A stretch of 64,000 nucleotides of DNA from Arbacia lixula (Eukaryota; Echinodermata; Echinoidea; Arbacioida; Arbaciidae). The translations under genes were made by a program, and so were the position numbers. The DNA lies in NCBI GenBank assembly GCA_963669155.1, contig OZ022596.1:17278379-17342378 (forward strand), in the 5' to 3' direction. Under the pieces are notes generated by a model that was given only the letters and a program-made list of their open reading frames with translations, was not told the origin of the DNA and ran no database searches. Within the stretch, counting starts at the first letter, position 1; the number at the start of each line of letters is the position of its first letter. This document shows positions 44,041 to 55,552 of this stretch, piece after piece.

Positions 44041-44044
44041 TTTT

Positions 44045-44700
44045 ATTATTATTATTATTAACGTTTTATTTCAACAGGGTAGCCCTTTCAGTTAAAGAAC
44101 TGATCTCCCAAGGGGCCCTGCACACAATAAAAAAGAATACAATTCACATTTTTAACACAACAACAAAATATGAGATAAATACAAACGAAAACGAATGCAT
44201 ACATGAACTAGTTCATAAAACAATGTCAGAGATATCTATCAACTACTTTCATAAAAAAAAATATAAAAACAAACAAAAACAAAAACAAAACAACGAAAAA
44301 CCTTTGCTCTGACTGGAGACTTAGATGCGATCAGTAAGTGATAATATTTTACATTGCTTCTTAAAAGAATAAATTGATTTGATATTTCTAATGCAAAGTG
44401 GGAGATTGTTCCAGATTTTTGAACCAGTATATTGAAAAGACCTTTTCATATAGTCTTTGTTTGGCTTGATTACATATAATGGATTATCGATAGCATATCT
44501 TGTGAATATATTGGGAGTTCTAAAAATGACCAGACCCGTTAAATATTGAGGTGAAAGTCCATTTATAACTTTAAACATATACAAACAAAATTGATAATTA
44601 ACTCTTTGTAGAACAGATTGCCAATTTAGCCGTTTCAACATTTTCAGGTGAGGTGTAAGAAAATCCGCATTCAGAATCAGGCGAGCATAACGATACAATC
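44045..44700 (-). mobile_element. 5'-truncated non-LTR retrotransposon (LINE) 3' end
   Basis: The minus-strand frame 44321-44698 encodes the C-terminal tail typical of CR1/L2/jockey-like reverse transcriptases: LNWQSVLQRVNYQFCLYMFK, VINGLSPQYL, then SKIWNNLPLCIRNIKSIYSF KK. It is followed by a 3' UTR ending GGGCTACCCTGTTGAAATAA A and an (AAT)n tail at 44041-44060, both usual for these clades. The polymerase core is missing, so the copy is dead. Confidence 0.85.
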
Positions 44701-45012
44701 CATTGTAAATCTAAAGTTAATTTAACACTTATTTTACTAAAATTGTGTCAGATTTAGCTGCCGACATTCCAAAAAATGTGTTTTAATGTAATACATCTCC
44801 AATCGGAACAGTCATTTTCAGTCCAATCTCTAACATGTCTGAGAAGCCACAGTTTCCAAAGTTTTGCTAGACATGAAGAACAAAAATCGATTGGTATTGA
44901 CGATATTTTTTCTATGCTCAAAATTGTCCGTTCCTACTCACCCCCTCCCCCTCTCTTGTCTCATTATCTTCGCTTGGGCCGTTTCACAGTGGAACAAGTA
45001 TCCCTATACATT

Positions 45013-45382
45013 AAAGGGCATATACTGTACTGGGAAGGCAAAAAAGCCTTCAAAATGTAATTGTTAGCAATCTTCTTGCCAATGGTCTTAAATTCATGTA
45101 TTGTCTATTTTAGAAGCTTGCTGAAAGTTATTTGCCCTTAAATGATCTACATTTGCAGTAATGAGTGATTAAATCACAAATCCTCAAAATGTTTGGGCCG
45201 AACATTTTGAGGATTTAATCATTAATCATTAATTACTCCATATGTGGATCATTTCAGGGCAAATAACTTTCAGCAAGCTTCTAAAATAGACAATACATGA
45301 CTTTAAGACCATTGGCAAGAACATTGTTAACAATTACATTTTGAAGGCTTTTTTGCCTTCCCAGTACAGTATATGCCCTTTA
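45013..45382. mobile_element. Foldback MITE, ~370 bp, copy 2
   Basis: Left TAAAGGGCATATACTGTACT G and right CAGTACAGTATATGCCCTTT A are perfect inverted termini; the arms extend over TTCTTGCCAATGGTCTTAAA with centre near TTGGGCCGAA. Better preserved than the copy at 38724-39094. Confidence 0.95.
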
Positions 45383-45795
45383 ATCCGGTAACAAAACATC
45401 TTCAAAATCGTTCAAATGCAGGATAGACTTCGTCTATTAGTTTACAAGTGAATAATCTTCTCTCTCCATTTCAGTCAGGGTTTGAGAAAAGCATTGAACC
45501 ATTATTAACTCTCCTCGGAGTTACAGATGAATGGCTTGGCGCCACTGGCTGCTTTCATCGTCATGAAAAGCGCGCGTACATCATGTACATCGCGCGTTCG
45601 ACCCTAACATTCTTTTGAACAAGTGAAAAGCTATCTTGCTTGCTTGAGTAGTTACTTAGATCAACGCCAAATACCTCTAATTACACCATCGATCAGATCT
45701 TAACATGGGACTCGCTATGAAGGGTTCCCCCCACACACGCCCACACTTAGGGTATGCCTTTGCTCGTCCCCTCCCTTTGAAAGCACCCCCTATCT

Positions 45796-45939
45796 CAGGG
45801 GGGCATTTCATCAAAGGACTTGTCGGATATTTTATCCGACAAGTTTGCTCTCGGCCAATAAGATGCAAGCATTTCAGTAGCTCATAACAGTTTGTCGGAT
45901 AAAACGTCCGACAAGTCCTTTGATGAAATGCCCCCCAGG
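45796..45939. mobile_element. Small MITE, 144 bp, termini CAGGGGGGCATTTCATCAAA
   Basis: The right end TTTGATGAAATGCCCCCCAG is the inverse of the left; internal GGACTTGTCGGATATTTTAT and its inverse ATAAAACGTCCGACAAGTCC. The element at 50150-50356 ends in the same ATGAAATGCCCCCCTG, so it may be related. Confidence 0.88.
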
Positions 45940-46159
45940 TCTGCCAAAATTTCTGAATCCCATTTTGCGAGCTTTTCGCGGGCTTTTCCTGCCTTGGAGA
46001 CCCCCCCTCCCCTTAATGCGGAACACTGCTCAATGCCCCCCACCCCTATCTCAGGTGAGCTCTCATTCCTTTCCCCTATCTCAGGACAAACAACCCACCC
46101 CCTTCATCTCAGGTAAGCTGTCATTGCAATATTAAAGATATTTTAAAACCCCCTTTTTA

Positions 46160-46162
46160 GAG

Positions 46163-46222
<60 letters not shown>
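46160..46222 (+). repeat. (GA)n microsatellite
   Basis: Pure GA repeat of about 60 bp. Confidence 0.97.
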
Positions 46223-46227
<5 letters not shown>

Positions 46228-46696
46228 CATCATTTTAAAGAAAAGTCACCCCTTTTCTTTCAATTCGCAGACTGGGCATATTTTTGCTACACATCAATAC
46301 TCTGCGTTTTTAAGGAAACTTTGTTTTTTCCAAACCCAACACTGATAAATAATGATAAATAATCTAATGTTAAAAATTGGCTTAGGACATTGTGGCTACA
46401 AAAGAAACGCACTATACCTTTTTTCAACCTTAGAACATGCCTAATGGGAAAAGTTTGGATTAGGGGTTTGTTGGGATCGGGGATTAAGTGGGGATTAGAA
46501 TTAATGAGGGACAGAGGGAGCAAGGTTAGACTTGTAGTTAAGAGGGCAGATTAGGTATTTTGATTGTTTTAAATGTAATTGACGCGTATTCGTTTAATCC
46601 TAATCAATATGTATTCAACTAAGTTTACATCGTATTACATTTCATGATGATTTTGTTTTTAAATCTGGGTATTATTGTGCTCTGGATCTTCCGCCA

Positions 46697-46927
46697 AGAA
46701 TAGTTACATGTTGGCACAGCTGACTGAAGCCTTGACAGGAGACTAAGCTGAGTGGAATAGTTACATGTTGGCACAGCTGATTGAAGCCTCGACAGGAGAC
46801 TAAGCTGAGTGGAATAGTTACATGTTGGCACAGCTGACTAAAGCCTCGACAGGAGACTAAGCTGAGTGGAATAGTTACATGTTGGCACAGCTGACTGAAG
46901 CCTCGACAGGAGACTAAACTGAGTGTA
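46697..46927. repeat. 57-bp tandem repeat, 4 copies, open on the minus strand
   Basis: Units GAATAGTTACATGTTGGCAC with CTCGACAGGAGACTAAGCTG. The 57-bp length equals 19 codons and a minus-strand frame stays open through all copies from an ATG at 46941 (MAGKPTLSL..., repeat VSCRGFSQLCQHVTIP). I do not recognise it; an exon whose sequence has been multiplied is possible but unproven. Confidence 0.85.
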
Positions 46928-47029
46928 GGCTTTCCAGCCATGTCTGCAAATTTGATCTGGAAACAAATAACGTTTATGTATTGTTCACTTCAATCGGGAA
47001 CAAAATTCAATCAATCAATCAAAATAAGT

Positions 47030-48005
47030 GGAAGGCATATCTCCGCGAGAGGGGCATATCTATGTGAGAGGGGCATATCTATGTGAGAGGGGCATATCTA
47101 TGTGAGAGGGGCATATCTATGTGAGAGGGGCATATCTATGTGAGAGGGGCATATCTATGTGAGAGGGGCATATCTATGTGAGAGGGGCATATCTATGTGA
47201 GAGGGGCATATCTATGTGAGAGGGGCATATCTTTCTGTGAGAGGGGCATATTTATGTGAGAGGGGCATATCTATGTGAGAGGGGCATATCTATGTGAGAG
47301 GGGCATATCTCTCTATGAGAGGGGCATATATCTACGGGAGAGGGGCATATCTATGTGAGAGGGGCATATTTATGTGAGAGGGGCATATCTATGTGAGAGG
47401 GGCATATCTCTCTATGAGAGGGGTATATCTATGTGAGAGGGGCATATCTATGTGAGAGGGGCATATTTATGTGAGAGGGGCATATCTATGTGAGAGGGGC
47501 ATATCTCTCTATGAGAGGGGCATATCTACGGGAGAGGGGCATATTTATGTGAGAGGGGCATATCTATGTGAGAGGGGCATATCTATGTGAGAGGGGCATA
47601 TCTCTCTATGAGAGGGGTATATCTATGTGAGAGGGGCATATCTATGTGAGAGGGGCATATTTATGTGAGAGGGGCATATCTATGTGAGAGGGGCATATCT
47701 CTCTATGAGAGGGGCATATCTACGGGAGAGGGGCATATCTATGTGAGAGGGGCATATTTATGTGAGAGGGGCATATCTATGTGAGAGGGGCATATCTCTC
47801 TATGAGAGGGGCATATCTATGTGAGAGGGGCATATCTATGTGAGAGGGGCATATTTATGTGAGAGGGGCATATCTATGTGAGAGGGGCATATCTCTCTAT
47901 GAGAGGGGCATATCTATGTGAGAGGGGCATATCTATGTGAGAGGGGCATATCTCTGTGAGAGGGGCATCTCTGTGTGAGAGGGGCATATCTCTATGTGAG
48001 AGGGG
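47030..48005. repeat. 19-bp array GTGAGAGGGGCATATCTAT, about 48 copies
   Basis: Tandem units with variants CTCTCTATGAGAGGGG and TACGGGAGAGGGG recurring in blocks of about 170 bp, indicating higher-order duplication. No coding role. Confidence 0.97.
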
Positions 48006-48912
48006 CATATATATCGAGGAGCATCTCTGCTAGCCCATGCTTTGAGGCCGAGAGTGATAGCGGTATAAATAGCCAGGCCACATTATCAGAGGTGGGTGCG
48101 GGTGGAGAGGGAGGTGGTGGGGCTTATGGGGGGGGGGGGGGGGGGGGCGTCATGCAGATCGGGGTAAATATAGCTCAATACTCGGGGGTGGAGGTAAGAC
48201 GGAAATCGCCCCGGAGTATTAAAATCTGCTATTGTCTTGCTACAACTCTTAATGGTATAAGTATACTGAGCGGTCCAAGTTTTTTTTTTTTTTTCTCGAA
48301 TGTAATGGCCTTGGTTAATTGTCCAATGAGCAGCTCATTAGATGTGTAATATGTCACCTCATCATATTATATCATCCGCCCTTGCATACAGTCAACAGTG
48401 TTCGGCTGACATTGATCAAGCGATGCAATGATCCGATCACCCTTCCATCACTATATGCTACGTCATCGTGTTACTCCTCCAGCACACGTGTGTGCGGGGC
48501 ATGCTTATTTGACAATTTTCATAGTCCTTGTGAAATAATCAAGAACAACAAGAGCACTTTATCAAAAAACATGTTTACGTCCTCAAGGTTGTTAGCTTTT
48601 GCGATATTCATCGCATGATCCGAACCGGTCGCCTGTTCCGGAATTCCCAGCGTGTGGGGTGGGAAATGCGTTCACTCTCGACGATCTATTCAGCCGCACC
48701 GCACTCGGCTCAGCTCAATGCACTCGTACTCGCTCTGCGCTCGATTGCGCTTGCATGAAGCACTATTACAACGCGCAGCTGACATTATCAAGCTTTTCCT
48801 AGCGAAAGGGCTGTGGCAAGCTCTACTTTCCAACGCCACGAGAATTTCACTTTTCATTTGTGATTGAACCTAGTAACATCATAAGGATAATTCCTGTTGT
48901 GTCTCCCTCAAT
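48006..48912 (+). other. 5' flank / presumed promoter and 5' UTR of the elongase gene
   Basis: Non-coding; includes a poly-G run at 48129-48147 and poly-T at 48279-48292. No clear core promoter. Overlapping short frames are not called. Confidence 0.5.
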
Positions 48913-49836
48913 ATGGAAGAATTCAGCTGGAAAATGGAGCCGTTCTTCGCCATCGAGAAGAAATTCGACGATTCTTGGATAGATTGGTGTCTGTCTGCTT
49001 GGTACAGCACGTTCATCATTTCCACCATCTACGTGATGCTGGTCCACCCCGCAAAAAGATGGATGGAACCGCGTGAGCCATTGAAGCTGCGTGCACCCTT
49101 GGTCGCGTGGAATATTTTCATAGGGGTGTTCAGCATCGTCGGCACCATGCGAGTTCTACCGGTCATGATAAAGGCATTACACTACGATGGGTTTCACGCA
49201 ACTCTGTGCGGAACTCGCTACTTCACGAAGGACTATGTTGGCATTTGGGGGTATCTATTCGTCTTATCTAAGGTGCCGGAGCTAGTAGACACATTATTCA
49301 TCATTCTACGTAAGCAGAAATTAATCTTCCTTCATTGGTATCACCATGCAAGTACCCTAATCTTCGCATGGCGAATGTATTCTACTCGCAGTTCGATCGC
49401 ATTTTGGTTCTGTATCATGAACTATGTCGTGCACAGCCTCATGTACACTTACTACGCCGTGCGAGCGGCCGGATTTCGCGTCAATCGCAAAATCGCAATG
49501 TGCATCACGTCGCTACAACTTCTACAAATGTTCATGGGATTGTTCGCAGTTTTCTACGCAGTTTATCATGAAGTCTACGGGCAAGGCTGCGCAACGAAAA
49601 TGCCGGAGCTCGTGTTTGGAGTGACCATCTACACGAGTTACATGCTTCTCTTTGGCCATTTCTTCTATCATGCATACATTAACCCCGCACCGCGTGCACG
49701 CAAATCACACGATAAGCTAGCAGACGGCAAAGAGGTCACGAAAGAGGTCAACAGCAAAGTGCAGAATGGCCAGGGCGTTCACGTGACCAATGGCGTGAGG
49801 CGTAGAGAATTAGTGGGCGGGGCTGGTGATTCTTGA
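48913..49836 (+). CDS. ELOVL6: Very-long-chain fatty acid elongase, ELOVL6-like (intronless)
   Basis: Complete 307-codon frame. ELOVL enzymes are ER multi-pass membrane proteins that condense malonyl-CoA with an acyl-CoA, the first and rate-limiting step of chain elongation. Diagnostic motifs are all present: KVPELVDT (residues 120-127), the catalytic histidine box HWYHH (141-145), NYVVHSLMYTYY (160-171) and TSLQLLQ (199-205). The phrase FVLSKxPELxDTxFIILRKQ followed by KLIFLHWYHH groups it with ELOVL6/ELOVL3, which act on saturated C12-C16 chains. Several hydrophobic segments fit a seven-helix fold. The 40-residue hydrophilic tail after residue 268 is longer than in vertebrate ELOVL6 (about 265 aa) and lacks an obvious terminal dilysine signal. 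No introns are seen, although vertebrate orthologues have them. The start is the first ATG in frame after an in-frame non-coding leader. Confidence 0.95.
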   Translation: MEEFSWKMEPFFAIEKKFDDSWIDWCLSAWYSTFIISTIYVMLVHPAKRWMEPREPLKLRAPLVAWNIFIGVFSIVGTMRVLPVMIKALHYDGFHATLCGTRYFTKDYVGIWGYLFVLSKVPELVDTLFIILRKQKLIFLHWYHHASTLIFAWRMYSTRSSIAFWFCIMNYVVHSLMYTYYAVRAAGFRVNRKIAMCITSLQLLQMFMGLFAVFYAVYHEVYGQGCATKMPELVFGVTIYTSYMLLFGHFFYHAYINPAPRARKSHDKLADGKEVTKEVNSKVQNGQGVHVTNGVRRRELVGGAGDS

Positions 49837-50149
49837 TCGAACTTCTTCGAGTTTAAGTACTTGATAATAGGTCAAATGTTATCTAAGATCAGTCCACAGG
49901 TCTAACAAGGCTTAGTACCGTTGACAGTGATTTCATCTACTTTTCAGATTAACGATAAGATGTCTAGACATGAAACTTCATTCAATTGTTGCTGTCAGTA
50001 GCTAATCTAAATTTGTAAGGTTTTTTCTTTTGAGGGGACTTGATTTTTCCTTGCCTCAGCAAAAATGATGGAAGGTGACCGATTTCTTGATGCACAATGG
50101 GCTATAATGCGATTGTATTCTGAGAGAAATATCTGAGTCACAGATACTT

Positions 50150-50356
50150 GGGCCTTGGGGACTGTTTATGTGAAAGCTGTCAGCACTGACAAGTTGTCTA
50201 GTGCCTCTCAGCCAATCAAAGCTGAGGATTTCACTGATATTTTTGGTACTGACTATTTAGTCAGTGCTCAGCCAATCAAAGCCGAGGATTTCACTGATAT
50301 TTTTGGTACTGACTATTTAGTCAGTGCTGACAACTATCATGAAATGCCCCCCTGAT
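50150..50356. repeat. Repeat element with two 60-bp copies
   Basis: CAGCCAATCAAAGCTGAGGA and CTGACTATTTAGTCAGTGCT occur twice in tandem; the ends GCTGTCAGCACTGACAAGTT and AGTCAGTGCTGACAACTATC are inverted, and the right flank ATGAAATGCCCCCCTG resembles the MITE at 45796. Probably a small inverted-repeat transposon with an internal duplication. Confidence 0.75.
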
Positions 50357-51700
50357 TTGTTCAAAAGTAAATCCAGGAATGAAATACATGTATAAGAATA
50401 TTGCTGTATAAATGTCAAGAGACCTGAGTGAAACCAGAGGTGTATTTCATTTTTTTAATAGAAAATTTGCCTGATTGTGATTTCGGTCCCTAGCTGAGGC
50501 ATTAATCGTACCATGTCCATTGTTGTGTACATGCGTGTGATGGAAAGAATGGATGTGTGTTAAGATGGCTGGGGACTTGATCTACAGGCAAACCCCATTG
50601 CAGATTGTACTTAATGATATAATGTGTGGGGATAATGGTAACACATGGTGGAATTACATACCTACATTTATGTGCAGTAGATGATGTGTGTAAAAGGGGA
50701 TTATAATGAATGAAATAGGGGCTAGTGTTTTTAGTTATTATTTTATTTATTTATTTATTTTTTTTTTTTTTGAGGGGGGGTGGGGGAGGCTCTTTTGTGT
50801 GAAAAATAGGTGAACGTTGCAGAACATGTTTAAGTTTGTGTAAAGCTACACTGTATGTCTATGTTGATGTTTTCATGTTTTCATTGGTCTTCAAATGTTT
50901 GTGTTCTATGGTCATTTCTGCATACAGAGCAAACCTCTATTAATTTGTGACTTGATGTTGGAGGGGTGGAAATCGGAGGCTGAATTAAAATGAATCTTAG
51001 ATATATTTCAGGTGTTGTGGATCAACTGTACAGGGTATAGTGCAGACATCTAGACAGGTGGGATTTTGACTTTTTTAGAGCACTCCATGAAAGGCGCATT
51101 GATTGTTCAGAGTTACCACCAGTACGTTGAATTGTTGATATGATGTATGCTTTGGGGCTCATGTTTATCCTACTGAACAATCCCAGATGAATCACAAATG
51201 ATCACATCTGTGATATTGATTGAACCCATTGGATCATGATACAAAATCATGTGTCATGCGTCATGTTGAAGGGAGACGTGAAGGAGTATCATGGATTCTT
51301 TCCTAGATGAATGTTTCATCTTTATTTAACTGGCTTGGATCTGTGATAGGCTGTTTGGGCTTAGAGTTTTTAGACCTTCATAGCCTCCATGATGCAAGGG
51401 GTACTTATACATGTAGATGTAGTTGGTTTATAAAAAATGGGATTTTAGTTCGTTTCCTAAAAATTGGGTTTTAGTTAATCTTTTCATGAGTTCAATTAAG
51501 AAAGTTGTGATTGAATTGACAAATTTTGAGCAGTTTTGTGTAAATATGTTTTAAAATGCAATTTGTATTTCGATAGGCAAGGAGTGGACTAAATGTGAAG
51601 TTTCTGTGATATATTTTGAAATGTTCCCCTGTATGTGTACTATATTAATTGTAAGTAATGTTGTACACCATGTAGTATTCTAAGTTTCAGACTGAGGAGT

Positions 51701-51706
51701 AATAAA
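51701..51706 (+). terminator. Candidate polyadenylation signal, elongase gene
   Basis: AATAAA, first clear consensus signal after the stop, about 1.86 kb downstream. A long 3' UTR would be needed. Confidence 0.35.
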
Positions 51707-52339
51707 GTAGTCATAGCCTATATGCCAATCATGGCAACTGGCCAGTAGACATTCTGTTTGCAAGTACTGAATTGTCTGAGTCTGTATTAGCAGACTGTAG
51801 CTGTACTGTGATGTCATACAGATTGAGAGAGCCAGGATTTGTCATGGTATTCTGTGTGTACTAGTCTGGACTGCTCTACACACATGGACTTTATCAATGC
51901 AAATACTGTTTTATGTAGAGAGAAGGCAAAAAAAGTATGTTTTATTACAAAGCCAGGCTTTGAGATACAGTACATGTATTTTTTAGCCATATAATGGGAC
52001 TTTGCCTTTTTTCAAATCTGTGTGTGAAGTTGTTGCTGTGAAACAGCGACAAGTACTTGCTAATTGATCGATTCATTGTCAATTGATTTGTTATAACTTG
52101 TGTTTTTGTCAATGGTTTGATTCATTGTCAATTGTTTCATTTGTTGTGAACCATTTGATTCGTTGAGTTCTGTTTCATGCTTATCATGTTGTGCAGTGTG
52201 CACAGATTATTTCTTTTATTAACATGTGTGAGAAACTGGACTCTTCACAGTTGTATCTGCGCTCCTTCTTTCGTCTTGTCTTTCCAAGGGGGGGGGGGGG
52301 GGGTATGTCTTCTGAAAGGACAAACATGCACATCTTTAC

Positions 52340-53150
52340 TCAGTCCGTATGTGTCTGTGTGGTTGTGATGGGTGTGGGGTTGTATGTTTGCATGTCTGTA
52401 TGTGTGTGTGTATGTGTGATGGGGGTGGGTGTGGGGTTGTGTACATGTTTGTGTGTGTGTGTGTGTGTTTGTGGTGGGTGTGTGGTTGCATAAATATGTA
52501 TTTGTGTGCGCATACGTCTGTGATAGGGTGTTGGGGCATGGTTGCCTATGTGTAGTATGGTCATAGAGGGAGAGAAATTGATAAGAGAGATGGTGTGTGT
52601 GGGGGTGGAGGGGGGGGGGGTCAAGGAGGAGAAAGGTGGACAGGTGCGCATGAGGTAGATGGAGCAGTGATGGAGACGGAGGGAGGATGAGAGAGGAGAG
52701 ATAGATAGATGGAGTGAAGGAGAGAAACCACAGGAAGAGAGGAGAAAGAAGGAGAGATAGATGGATGGAGGGTGAGAGAGGAGAGATAGATAGATGGAGG
52801 GAGGGTGAGAGAGGAGAGATAGATGGAGGGAGGGTGAGAGAGGAGAGATAGATAGATGGAGGGAGGGTGAGAGAGGAGAGATAGATGGAGGGAGGGTGAG
52901 AGAGGAGAGATAGATAGATGGATGGAGGGAAGGTGAGAGAGGAGAGATAGATGGAGGGAGGGTGAGAGAGGAGAGATAGATAGATGGAGGGTGAGAGAGG
53001 AGAGATAGATGGAGGGAGGATGAAAGAGGAGAGATGAATAGAGATGGGTGGATAGAAGAGTGAAGGAGAGAAACCACAGGCAGAAAGGAGAAAGAAGGAG
53101 AGAGAGAGAAAGAGAGAGAAAGAGAGAGAGATAGATGGAGGATCTTGAGA
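52340..53150. repeat. (GT)n and (GA)-rich minisatellite region
   Basis: GT-rich to about 52490, a poly-G at 52610-52620, then a ~30-35-bp minisatellite of GAGGGAGGGTGAGAGAGGAG with AGATAGATAGATGG, to 53030, then (GA)n. Long minus-strand frames rich in Ser/Pro/Leu are artefacts of the composition. Confidence 0.93.
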
Positions 53151-54587
53151 GAAGGGGAGGGAGGGAGGGGCATGAAAGGGAATCAAGATGGCGGGGGGGG
53201 GGGGGAGGGGGCTAAAGAATTGGTTCGGGGAAAGAACATTGAAGAAAGCTGACAATAGCAAGCAATATACATGTAAAAATAAAATAACAAAACAAAGAAA
53301 CTATACATGTGATGAAAAAAGCATCATCATGACTTATGAGCAAGAAGCTCAGAAAAAGAAAGAGAAAGGAAAGGAGTATTAACAAAAAGCTGAACAGAAG
53401 CTTCCTGAACTCTGTGATTTCATTCATATATCAAGTGGCTCAATTTATTGCCATCAGTATGTACAGCAGGTATTCATCATTCCGTCCATCAGTACTTAGA
53501 ACCAAGATAAGATATTCATAGCATTTCCACAAGAAATTGACATTGCTTCAAGTTCACATATTGTTCATTTGCTACATCACAAATAAATCAATTAAATCCA
53601 AATATATCTCTTTATATTATCTCTGCTTTTTGAATCTATGAGAATATGTCAATAGCTAGAATGCTCCAATAAAATACACTGTAATATATATCACACAAAA
53701 TGAACCAATCCTTGTTCATATTGTAATGTCACTGAAGTTTGAAACCTGTGACAGTAATATAATAATCTGGGTAAGTTGTACATACACACTAGGGTGACAT
53801 CAATACATGTATAAAGAGAAAACTAGCTAAAACCCTCCTGTGACTTCATACATGGTTTAGAATCAGATTTCAAGAAAGAGAAAAATAACTAAGATTCTCT
53901 TGTAACTTCATACATGTATAATGTATTACAATAAGATTTCAAGAAAGTAAACTAGCTTTTTTCCAACTTAGGCAAGATTGTCTTGTTACTACATACATGT
54001 ATTACCATCAGATTTCAAGAAAGAGAAAACTAGCTTAGATTCTCTTGTAACTACACGTACATGTATTACAATCAGATTTCAAGAAAATAAACTAGCTTTC
54101 TTTTCCAACTTAGGCAATATTTTCTTGTAACTACATCCATGTATTATCATCAAATTTCAAGAAAGAGAAAACTAGCTAAGATTCTCTTGTAACTGCAAAC
54201 CTGTAAATATTACAATCAGATTTCAAGAAAGAAAAACTACAATGGAAGAACATCTTTAAATGGAGTAAAACACGGCTTGACAATGAACACTCATCTGATC
54301 TCACTCAAAGGATAGAAACATTCAAATAATATGTTTGAAAGAAGAACAAGAAATATGACAACACTGATATTGCAAGGGTAGAAATGTGACTACAGTGGTA
54401 TAACTACATTCTTCTCCAAACAAGGCAATAATCCTCAAGCTGATCCAAGGAACCTGTCTTTATTTGAAACAATCAGGACAGAATGGCTATATATGTACAT
54501 GTCACCTAGATTCATTAAGATTTACAATCAACTTGGCAACTGCCTTGGTAGCTGCACAGAGTGTCTGCACATCTCCATATCAACATG
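53151..54587. other. Non-coding; degenerate ~62-bp repeat at 53800-54235
   Basis: About six diverged units contain AGATTCTCTTGTAACT and ATTACAATCAGATTTCAAGA AAG. Otherwise nothing recognised. Confidence 0.7.
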
Positions 54588-54780
54588 AGGGTGACAGGGG
54601 CAGTTCACATTAACAAAATAATCACCACTAGGAGTGAGAGGGTGACTGGGGTAGTTTACATTGAAAAAATAATCACCACTAGGAATGGGAGGGTGACAGG
54701 GGTAGTTCACATTAACAAAATAATCACCACTAGGAATGGGAGGGTGACAGGGGTAGTTCACATTGACAAAATAATCAGAA
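54588..54780. repeat. 51-bp tandem repeat, ~3.7 copies
   Basis: Units GGGTGACAGGGGTAGTTCAC with ATAATCACCACTAGGAATGG. 51 bp is 17 codons, so frames stay open on both strands; no gene is implied. Confidence 0.9.
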
Positions 54781-55097
54781 AAATCAGAGAAGACCAGAGC
54801 GCATAAGCAGAATCGGATAAAATATTATACATGTCAATACATTTCTTTCAGAAATAGATCATCTTCATGAAAGGGTACTTTCCTCTTCTAAATGAACAGC
54901 TTGAATGATAATAATGCTTTAAAATATCAAAAATCAACTACATTTTTGTACATAAAAAATAGAGAGCCAGTAGGCCCCAAAACAACTTCGTACCAAGTTT
55001 TCCACATCTGCAAATTTCTGAACTTCAAAACTTTGGTGGTTCTTGCCAAAATTCTCTGAAACTGGTGATAATCAGTTCTTACTTAACTGCTTATGTG

Positions 55098-55249
55098 AAA
55101 GGGATAATCTATCCTGTATGTATGTGACATCACAAAATCACAATTTTCTTATCCTTTGACAGATTTTTATCACACTTTCACTTTTAAGTTTCTTTCATGT
55201 TTCTGCTTTTATTAAAACCAACTGAACGTCAGGGTGGACTATCCCTTTC
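55098..55249. mobile_element. AAAGGGATAGTCC-type MITE, internally deleted copy
   Basis: AAAGGGATAATCTATCCTGT at the left and CAGGGTGGACTATCCCTTTC at the right; only about 150 bp, against 520 bp for the copy at 10498, so the middle is lost. Confidence 0.82.
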
Positions 55250-55399
55250 ATAAGAACTTTTCATGGAGTGATGAACCCAGTGAAGAGACAAATGGACATC
55301 ATCAGTGTCAGGAAGAGCCAATGGATTATTAGTACTGATAGGAAAAACACAACACAAAACATGTCAAGTCCAAAAGTTATGACACCATGCAGGTTTGTG

Positions 55400-55552
55400 G
55401 TTATAAAGGCTCACGTACACGACATGATGTAGACAATGGTTGGGTGTAAAGGCCAACATGACTTGATGCACAGAATGGTTGGGTGTAAAGGCCAACATGA
55501 CTTGATGTACAGAATGGTTGGTTGTATAGGCAGAAATGACTTGATGCAAAAA
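55400..55552. repeat. ~43-bp tandem repeat, 3-4 copies
   Basis: Units of AATGGTTGGGTGTAAAGGCC with AACATGACTTGATGCACAG; outer copies are diverged. Confidence 0.85.

Larger units (their letters stand above)
49837..51720 (+). other. Presumed long 3' UTR of the elongase gene
   Basis: No other gene signal. Contains a small repeat element at 50150-50356 and a poly-T/poly-G run near 50760-50790. A polyadenylation signal lies at 51701. Confidence 0.5.

Noticed and set aside
45677-46135. Short frames on both strands near 45.7-46.1 kb
   Set aside because: They cross a 144-bp MITE and C-rich flanks; no family similarity.
52245-53261. 338-codon minus-strand frame rich in Ser, Pro and Leu
   Set aside because: Composition and period match the GA/GT minisatellite; no domain or signal.
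54528-54806. Frames on both strands with 17-residue repeats
   Set aside because: A 51-bp tandem repeat keeps frames open by its length; nothing else supports coding.
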